A stretch of DNA of 9,156 nucleotides from an uncultured Anaerolineae bacterium. Its GTDB lineage: Bacteria > Chloroflexota > Anaerolineae > B4-G1 > DUEL01. Made by a program: the position numbers and the translations under genes. Location of the stretch: the NCBI GenBank assembly GCA_937942115.1, contig CALDFY010000250.1, positions 1 to 9,156 of the forward strand, in the 5' to 3' direction. Shown piece by piece: positions 1 through 4,342 of the stretch; positions within the stretch are counted from its first letter, which is position 1; every line of letters begins with the position of its first letter. The notes below the pieces were generated by a model. That model worked only from the letters and a program-made list of their open reading frames with translations. It was not told the origin of the DNA and did not search any database.

Positions 1-202
1 TTAACTTAAGGGGCTGCGCCAGTTGGGTCGCCGCCTCGGGCGCTGACTGAAGCCAGCCTCTTTGGGCCTTCGGCCAGGTCCCTTCACTTCGTTCGCAACA
101 AGGTCGGCCTTCGCCGACCCCCATGAGAAGGGCATCAACGCGGGTTGACGCCCGGCGCGAAGCGTAGGGGCAACCCCCGCGGTTGCCCTGCAAAGAAAAG
201 CA
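1..202. other. Non-coding region with three short hairpins
   Basis: No convincing gene is seen in the first 202 bases. Three perfect or near-perfect inverted repeats follow one another. The first has a 7-bp stem GGTCGGC/GCCGACC at 102-108 and 113-119 with a CTTC loop. The second is 131-152, with stems of 3 and 5 bp separated by one A/C mismatch and a GCGG loop. The third has an 8-bp stem GGGCAACC/GGTTGCCC at 168-175 and 181-188 with a CCCGC loop, ending 14 nt before the start codon at 203. None is followed by a run of T, so they do not look like ordinary intrinsic terminators. A reverse-strand frame is open from 124 to the window edge, but it is low-complexity and has no recognisable product. 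The end of an upstream gene may lie just outside. Confidence 0.5.
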
Positions 203-1498
203 ATGAACGGTCAATCCTGGGCCGGCCTGGCCGGCACCCTTCTGCTGATTCTCCTGCACGGCCTGCTGGCGGGCATGCGGGCGGCATTCGCCAGCGCCCG
301 GCGCGGGCGGCTCCGCCAGATGGCCGATGAGCGCGTCCCGCGCGCCGCGCTGGCCCTCCGTCTGGCGGAGGACTCCAGCCGTATGCTGGGCACCCTCTAC
401 CTGGGCAAAGCGTTCCTGGCCGCGCTGGCGGCGGCCCTGGCGGCCCTCACCCTGGTCTCCCCGCTGGCCCGGGCCCTGGCCGACGGCGGGCCCCCCCACC
501 CCTGGGCCGACGGCATCGCGCTGCTGATAGTCATCGGCGGCCTCTCGGCCTTTCTCCTGGTCCTCGGACGGCTGGTACCGGAGGGCATCGCCGCCGCCCG
601 CCCGGAAGAGTGGGCCGTCCGCTTCGCCGGACTTCTGCAGGTCCTGACGGCCCTCTTCTGGCCCCTTGTCCGCCTCCTGGTCTGGGTGGGCAACCGGCTG
701 GCGGCCCCCTTTGGCGGCCTCCCCCTTAGCGGCACCACCCTGGTCACCGAAGAGGAAATCCGCACCCTGGTGGACGCCGGAGAGGAAGAGGGCGTCATTG
801 AGGAAGACGAGAAGGAGATGATCTACTCCATCTTTGAACTGGGCGAGACCATGGCGCGGGAGATTATGGTCCCCCGCATAGACATCGTCGCCGTGGACGT
901 CCAGACACCGCCGGAGGAGGTGGTCCGGGTCATCGCGGAGACCGGCCACTCCCGTATCCCGGTCTATGAGGGGACGGTGGACGGGATTGTGGGACTGGTC
1001 TATGCCAAAGACCTGCTCCTCCACCTGCAGGGGGACGGTCCCCGCCCGCCGCTGCGGGAGATGCTCCGCCCGGCCTACTTCGTCCCCGAGACGAAGAAGG
1101 TGGACGACCTGTTGCGGGAAATGCAGCAGCGGCGCATCCACATGGCGATCGTGGTAGACGAGTACGGTGGGACGGCGGGATTGGTCACCGTAGAGGACAT
1201 CCTGGAAGAGATTGTCGGGGAGATTCAGGACGAGTACGACGCCGAGGAGCCCTCGTTTGAGCAGGTCGGCGAGGGGGAGTACATTCTGGACGCGCGGATG
1301 AACCTGGACGACGTCAACGACCTTTTAGAGGCCGACCTGCCCACGGAGACGGCCGACACGCTGGGGGGCCTCATCTACGACGCCCTGGGACGGGTCCCCG
1401 TCCCCGGCGACGGCCTCCAGATAGGGGAGTGGCGAATAGAGGTCTTGACCGTCTCCGGTCGGCGCATCCGCAAGGTGCGGATGATGCGGGGAGAATAA
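203..1498 (+). CDS. CNNM/CorC-HlyC family membrane protein with CBS pair
   Basis: This 431-residue protein has the layout of the CorC/HlyC ('hemolysin family', DUF21/CNNM) proteins, which are linked to Mg2+/divalent cation transport or efflux. The membrane domain spans about residues 5-170, with hydrophobic segments near 8-28, 62-88, 103-123 and 141-165. It is followed by two CBS domains (about 222-272, containing MVPR and SRIPVYEG; and 287-335, containing VDEYGGTAGLVTVEDILEEI) and a CorC_HlyC C-terminal domain (about 352-430). The CBS pair and C-terminus are textbook. The membrane domain is unusual: the family's conserved Glu in the first helix motif is Arg26, the GNNLVN-type motif reads GKAFLA (68-73), and the GE-IL-PK motif reads GRLVPE (122-127). 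Cation transport is therefore uncertain and a purely regulatory role is possible. The ATG at 203 has only a weak purine-rich stretch (AAAGAAAAG) upstream. Cdd follows on the same strand, but a 237-nt gap argues against tight coupling. Confidence 0.88.
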   Translation: MNGQSWAGLAGTLLLILLHGLLAGMRAAFASARRGRLRQMADERVPRAALALRLAEDSSRMLGTLYLGKAFLAALAAALAALTLVSPLARALADGGPPHPWADGIALLIVIGGLSAFLLVLGRLVPEGIAAARPEEWAVRFAGLLQVLTALFWPLVRLLVWVGNRLAAPFGGLPLSGTTLVTEEEIRTLVDAGEEEGVIEEDEKEMIYSIFELGETMAREIMVPRIDIVAVDVQTPPEEVVRVIAETGHSRIPVYEGTVDGIVGLVYAKDLLLHLQGDGPRPPLREMLRPAYFVPETKKVDDLLREMQQRRIHMAIVVDEYGGTAGLVTVEDILEEIVGEIQDEYDAEEPSFEQVGEGEYILDARMNLDDVNDLLEADLPTETADTLGGLIYDALGRVPVPGDGLQIGEWRIEVLTVSGRRIRKVRMMRGE

Positions 1499-1735
1499 GA
1501 CTACGCGGACTCACCAAACACACGGGATCCTGGCGCAAGCCCTGATCAGCGGATCGCGAGTCAGAATGGGGACATTGAGACGTAAGGCCACAGCGTTCAT
1601 TCTGCTTCCCATTCGTGGCGAATTTCATCCAGCACAAAGTCAAAGTTGTGACTATCGCTCATTCTCCAAGTGGGAGTGTCCGTATTCTCTCCAGATCATA
1701 CCCATTCCCAACAAAACTGCAATCGGAAAATCCGT
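1499..1735. other. AT-richer intergenic stretch
   Basis: The 237 bases between the CorC-type gene and cdd fall to about 43% GC from 1621 to 1740, well below the neighbouring genes. No terminator, tRNA or recognisable promoter is seen. On the minus strand a 21-codon ORF (1662 down to 1597) starts ATG with GGAG close upstream and encodes a peptide beginning MSDSHNFDFV and ending RHEWEAE. It is far too short to call as a gene, but it could be a remnant. The composition drop is compatible with a decayed insertion or simply a promoter-bearing spacer. Confidence 0.4.
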
Positions 1736-2191
1736 ATGACCGGGAATCAATCTGTAACGGTGGATTTTGACCCCCAAATCTTACTGGAACGGGCCCGGGA
1801 GGCCCGGGAACGGGCCTACGCGCCGTACTCCAACTATCGCGTGGGGGCGGCGCTGCTGGGCCGCTCCGGGCGCATCTACACCGGCTGCAACGTGGAGAAT
1901 GCCGTCTATCCGCTCTGCACCTGCGCCGAACGGACGGCCGTGGTGAAGGCCGTCTCCGAGGGAGAGCGGGAGTTCGTGGCGCTGGCGGTGGTGACGGAGA
2001 ACGGCGGGACCCCCTGCGGCGCCTGCCGCCAGACCCTGCGGGAGTTCGCCGAGGACCTGATAATCCTCATCGGCGACGCAGCGGGCCACTACCGACAGAC
2101 TACCCTCTCTCAGTTGCTGCCGGAGAGTTTCAGCGCCGCCGACCTGCCCCTCGCCCCCCTGGAACCTTCCCGTCTCGCCGGGCATCCGTAA
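1736..2191 (+). CDS. cdd: Cytidine deaminase
   Basis: A 151-residue zinc-dependent cytidine/deoxycytidine deaminase of the pyrimidine salvage pathway, cytosolic, converting (deoxy)cytidine to (deoxy)uridine and ammonia. The family signatures are clear: YSNYRVGAAL (31-40) for substrate binding, GCNVEN (50-55), the C-A-E zinc/catalytic motif with Cys63 and general acid/base Glu65, and P-C-G-A-C (93-97) giving zinc ligands Cys94 and Cys97. This is the short tetrameric class with three Cys ligands. The ATG at 1736 is preferred because it leaves the usual short N-terminus. An in-frame GTG at 1670 would add 22 residues encoded by the low-GC spacer. The Shine-Dalgarno sequence is poor (CGGAAAA), so the exact start is less certain than the identity. 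The C-terminal tail (about 130-151) is slightly longer than the core fold. Confidence 0.95.
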   Translation: MTGNQSVTVDFDPQILLERAREARERAYAPYSNYRVGAALLGRSGRIYTGCNVENAVYPLCTCAERTAVVKAVSEGEREFVALAVVTENGGTPCGACRQTLREFAEDLIILIGDAAGHYRQTTLSQLLPESFSAADLPLAPLEPSRLAGHP

Positions 2192-2208
2192 AGACTCCCC
2201 GTGCGGTT

Positions 2209-2234
2209 GCGGCGGGCGTGCCACGCCTCGCCGC
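2209..2234 (+). terminator. Possible terminator hairpin after cdd
   Basis: Eighteen bases after the cdd stop codon lies a GC-rich hairpin: GCGGCGGGCG (2209-2218) pairs with CGCC and CGCCGC (2224-2227, 2229-2234) around one bulged T, with a TGCCA loop. The stem is strong, but only scattered T residues follow (CCTTCAACC), so this could be a weak or factor-assisted terminator rather than a classical intrinsic one. Confidence 0.35.
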
Positions 2235-2355
2235 CGGCCTTCAACCCCGGTATGGCTGGAGGCGGAAATAGTCCTAAAATACCAAAACTCCCCGCGAATT
2301 AGTCCTGATGTGCTATAGACAATTGGCCGGAAAAGGTTATCATGACGAACGCCAG

Positions 2356-2378
2356 ATAACTGACCGCCGGTCAGTTAT
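2356..2378. promoter_or_regulatory. Perfect palindrome, candidate operator
   Basis: Two perfect 10-bp arms, ATAACTGACC (2356-2365) and GGTCAGTTAT (2369-2378), are separated by GCC. The site ends 18 bp before the -35 box of the fdhE promoter, and no T-run follows it. The TGACC...GGTCA core resembles operators of TetR-family dimers. That assignment is an inference, and no regulator gene is present in the window. Its location suits a dimeric DNA-binding protein acting on the formate dehydrogenase locus. A terminator for the upstream gene is the less likely alternative. Confidence 0.55.
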
Positions 2379-2396
2379 TGGGCGGAGGATACCGAC

Positions 2397-2424
2397 TTGA
2401 CAGAGCGCCAAAATAGGCTATAAT
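2397..2424 (+). promoter_or_regulatory. Sigma70-type promoter for fdhE
   Basis: Exact consensus hexamers TTGACA (2397-2402) and TATAAT (2419-2424) are separated by 16 nt. The expected transcription start is near 2430-2432, giving a 5' leader of only about 17 nt before the fdhE ATG at 2448. The match is unusually perfect for a GC-rich genome. It is the only strong promoter seen before the fdhE-mntA-hepT-fdnGHI series, so it may drive the whole set. Confidence 0.8.
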
Positions 2425-2447
2425 CGGCTTCGCCGGGAAAATTAAGG

Positions 2448-3329
2448 ATGTCCTCCCACCCTCCATCATCTGACCCTTCTATCCACCGGGTGCCGGCCGA
2501 TGCGCGCGCCCTGGCCGTGGAGTTGAGCCGGCAGGCAACTGCGCGCCCGGAACTGAGGGACATCGCTGCGCCGTATCTGGCCCTCCTGTCCGCCCAGGCC
2601 CCCGTAGAGGATACCTTCTCCCCACCCTCGCTCCCCGAAGCAGAGGTCCGGGCCCGCCTGGGCCGGGGCATCCCTGCGCTGGCCCCCGAGGACTTCCGGG
2701 CCGCCCCCCAGGCCCTGCGGCGGCTCTGGGAAGACGTCTGCGCGGTCGCCGCCCGCCACTTCCCCGACCTGGCCTCCCCGCTGGAAGCCATCCGCCAATG
2801 GCCTAACGGCCGGGAGGACGGCCTCCTCCCCGCCGCTATGTACTACCTGCGCGGCGAGGCCGACCTTCTGGCCGAAAATGCTGGTCTGGACAGTTCCCTG
2901 TTCCAGTTTGTGCTCAACAACGTCCTTCATCCTTTCCTGCGCCGCTACGCATCGGCGCTGGCCCCTCTGGTGGACCCCGAGACCTGGTATCGCCCGTACT
3001 GCCCGGTCTGCGGCGGAGAGCCGGACTTCGCCGCACTGGCCAAACCCCACGGCGCCCGGCGGCTCCTCTGCTCCCGCTGCGACTTTGAGTGGCCCTACCG
3101 CCGCACTTCCTGCCCCTTCTGCGGCAACGATAACCCCGAAACGTACCCGTACGTTCCCTCGGAGGACGGCATCTACCGCCTCTATCTCTGCGACCGTTGC
3201 CGCCGCTACCTGAAGGTGATAGACCTGCGGGAATTGCTGGAGGAACGATTGCTTCCGGTGGAGCGGATTCTCACCCTGCCGATGGACCTGGCGGCGAGAC
3301 AGGAAGGGTACGGAATACGTGAAACGTGA
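2448..3329 (+). CDS. fdhE: Formate dehydrogenase accessory protein FdhE
   Basis: A 293-residue cytoplasmic factor needed for assembly or activity of Tat-exported formate dehydrogenases. In E. coli, FdhE is reported to bind the catalytic subunit. The N-terminal half is helical. The C-terminal half holds the family's rubredoxin-like metal sites as four CxxC pairs: C185-C188 (CPVCG), C208-C211 (CSRC), C222-C225 (CPFCG) and C248-C251 (CDRC). All eight cysteines are present. The length is close to the family's usual size of about 300. ATG 2448 is chosen because it follows the consensus promoter by about 17 nt. The only Shine-Dalgarno-like bases (AAGG, 2444-2447) touch the start codon, so initiation may be leaderless-like. 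The last residues (GIRET) are encoded by a heptamer repeat, and the TGA stop overlaps the mntA GTG. Its position upstream of fdnGHI supports the function. Confidence 0.92.
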   Translation: MSSHPPSSDPSIHRVPADARALAVELSRQATARPELRDIAAPYLALLSAQAPVEDTFSPPSLPEAEVRARLGRGIPALAPEDFRAAPQALRRLWEDVCAVAARHFPDLASPLEAIRQWPNGREDGLLPAAMYYLRGEADLLAENAGLDSSLFQFVLNNVLHPFLRRYASALAPLVDPETWYRPYCPVCGGEPDFAALAKPHGARRLLCSRCDFEWPYRRTSCPFCGNDNPETYPYVPSEDGIYRLYLCDRCRRYLKVIDLRELLEERLLPVERILTLPMDLAARQEGYGIRET

Positions 3330-3341
3330 AACGTGAAACGG
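3310..3341 (+). repeat. Heptanucleotide tandem repeat (5' flank of mntA-hepT)
   Basis: One ACGGAAT unit (3310-3316) is followed by three identical ACGTGAA units (3317-3337) and a partial ACGG. The array straddles the fdhE stop and the mntA start. Because the period is 7, the embedded GTGA falls in all three frames (GTG at 3319, 3326 and 3333). A related array lies just after hepT. Heptanucleotide STRR repeats are known from cyanobacterial intergenic regions; whether this belongs to a similar family is inference. Confidence 0.8.
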
Positions 3342-3766
3342 CTTCTCTTTCAGACGGATTGGCCGACCTGGCCCGGCAGTACGGCCTGATCGCCATCTAC
3401 AGTTTCGGCAGTCGGGCCGAAGAGGTGGCCGCGAGGATAGCCGGTCAGGCCGTGGCGTCGGCCTATCCGGCCTCCGACGTGGACATCGGCGTCCTCCCGG
3501 CCCCCGGCCGGCGTCTCACTGCCGCCGAACGGGCCGACCTGACGGTGGCCCTGGAGGATCTGCTGGATGTAGCGCGGGTGGACCTGGTCATCCTGCCGGA
3601 AGCCCCGCCCTTCCTGGCCCTGGACATCGTCCAGGGAGAACTCCTCTACACCACCGACCCGATCGCCGAGGCGGAGTATCAACTCTACGTCCTCCGTCGG
3701 GCGGCGGACCTGGCCCCCTTTGAGCGGGAGCGCCGCCGGATGATCCTGGCCGGAGAGGCGTACTGA
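3326..3766 (+). CDS. mntA: MntA-like nucleotidyltransferase antitoxin
   Basis: A 146-residue minimal nucleotidyltransferase of the pol-beta superfamily. In characterised HepT/MntA pairs, the MNT protein neutralises the HEPN toxin by transferring AMP to the tyrosine of its active-site motif. Visible catalytic elements are FGSR (27-30), the SDVDIGV strand with metal-binding Asp51 and Asp53, and a third acidic residue at Asp86 (RVDLVIL). The gap between Ser29 and Asp51 is about 11 residues longer than the common GS-x(10)-DxD form, which suggests an extended loop. The GTG at 3326 overlaps the fdhE stop by 4 nt (GTGA), implying translational coupling. There is no well-placed Shine-Dalgarno; the nearest, AGGAAGGG at 3301-3308, is 17 nt away. 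An in-frame TTG at 3359 is an alternative start that still keeps all motifs. The downstream HEPN partner confirms the pairing. Confidence 0.85.
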   Translation: MKRETASLSDGLADLARQYGLIAIYSFGSRAEEVAARIAGQAVASAYPASDVDIGVLPAPGRRLTAAERADLTVALEDLLDVARVDLVILPEAPPFLALDIVQGELLYTTDPIAEAEYQLYVLRRAADLAPFERERRRMILAGEAY

Positions 3767-4224
3767 TGGGCCCTTCTTCCATCCGGGCAAAAATTGTGGC
3801 CGACCGGATCGCATGGGTGCGGAATATGCTGGCCGGTATCCGCTCCCTGCCCCGTGACTCCCTGGCCGATTTCACCGCTGACCCCCGCACCCCGGCGGCC
3901 GCCGAATCCTACCTCCGGCGCGGCCTGGAGGCGCTGCTGGACCTGGGCCGACATATCCTGGCCAAAGGGCTGGGTCGGGCCGCTACGGAATATCGGGATG
4001 TGGCCCGGGGGCTGGAGGAAACGGGTGTGCTCCGTCCTCCGGAGTCCACCCTGCTGTTCCGGATGGCCGGATACCGGAACCGTCTGGTCCACTTTTACCA
4101 CGAAGTTTCGGTGGAGGAATTGTATCAAATCTGTACCCAGGGCCTGGCGGATATAGAACGGGTCCTGGAAGCCCTGGAAGATTGGCTCCGGGAACATCCC
4201 GAACACCTGGACCAGGCCCTGTGA
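3766..4224 (+). CDS. hepT: HepT-like HEPN ribonuclease toxin
   Basis: A 152-residue, mostly alpha-helical protein with the HEPN/HepT (DUF86-type) catalytic motif R-x4-H-x-Y, here RNRLVHFY with Arg104, His109 and Tyr111. Tyr111 is the residue expected to be AMPylated by MntA, and HepT proteins act as RNases when free. The motif is intact, so the toxin is probably functional. It forms a type VII toxin-antitoxin module with the preceding nucleotidyltransferase. The genes overlap by one base (TGATG), and a Shine-Dalgarno GGAGAGG (3752-3758) sits 7 nt before the ATG. A heptamer repeat begins one base after its stop codon. A non-toxic accessory role, as for some HEPN-MNT pairs, cannot be excluded from sequence alone. 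Its insertion between fdhE and fdnG is unusual. Confidence 0.88.
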   Translation: MGPSSIRAKIVADRIAWVRNMLAGIRSLPRDSLADFTADPRTPAAAESYLRRGLEALLDLGRHILAKGLGRAATEYRDVARGLEETGVLRPPESTLLFRMAGYRNRLVHFYHEVSVEELYQICTQGLADIERVLEALEDWLREHPEHLDQAL

Positions 4225-4225
4225 G

Positions 4226-4253
4226 ACGGAATACGCAGTACGCAATACATGAG
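4226..4253 (+). repeat. Heptanucleotide repeat (3' flank of mntA-hepT)
   Basis: Degenerate 7-nt units ACGGAAT, ACGCAGT, ACGCAAT and ACATGAG run from 4226 to 4253, starting one base after the hepT stop. The first ten bases (ACGGAATACG, 4226-4235) are identical to 3310-3319 at the other border of the mntA-hepT pair, so the two form a 10-bp direct repeat around the module. Confidence 0.7.
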
Positions 4254-4326
4254 GTTGAGGAGGTGCCTATCGGAGAAACCCCCTTTAAAGACCGGGAAAC
4301 CCTGACCGCTGATACTCTGATTGCTT

Positions 4327-4335
4327 GAAGGAGGG
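4327..4335 (+). promoter_or_regulatory. Ribosome binding site of fdnG
   Basis: A strong Shine-Dalgarno (GAAGGAGGG) with GGAGG 8 nt before ATG 4343. It fixes the start at 4343 and rejects the in-frame TTG at 4325, which would place the site inside the gene and would put six residues ahead of the twin-arginine signal peptide. Confidence 0.85.
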
Positions 4336-4342
4336 TTTGGCT

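Noticed and set aside
1..124. Minus-strand open frame running off the left edge
   Set aside because: It is low-complexity, overlaps inverted repeats and resembles no known family; at 41 codons and partial it cannot be supported as a gene.
2311..2319. Extended -10-like element TGCTATAGA upstream of the palindrome
   Set aside because: No -35 hexamer at suitable spacing, and a far better promoter lies at 2397-2424.
2356..2378. Palindrome as an intrinsic terminator for cdd
   Set aside because: It lies 165 nt after the cdd stop and is not followed by T residues; its place next to a promoter fits an operator better.
4249..4305. 18-codon ORF after hepT
   Set aside because: It begins inside the heptamer repeat, has no ribosome binding site and gives a basic, unrecognisable peptide.
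4254..4326. A dedicated promoter for fdnG
   Set aside because: TTGAGG and TTTAAA are present but 23 nt apart, too far for a sigma70 pair; no other convincing hexamers are seen.
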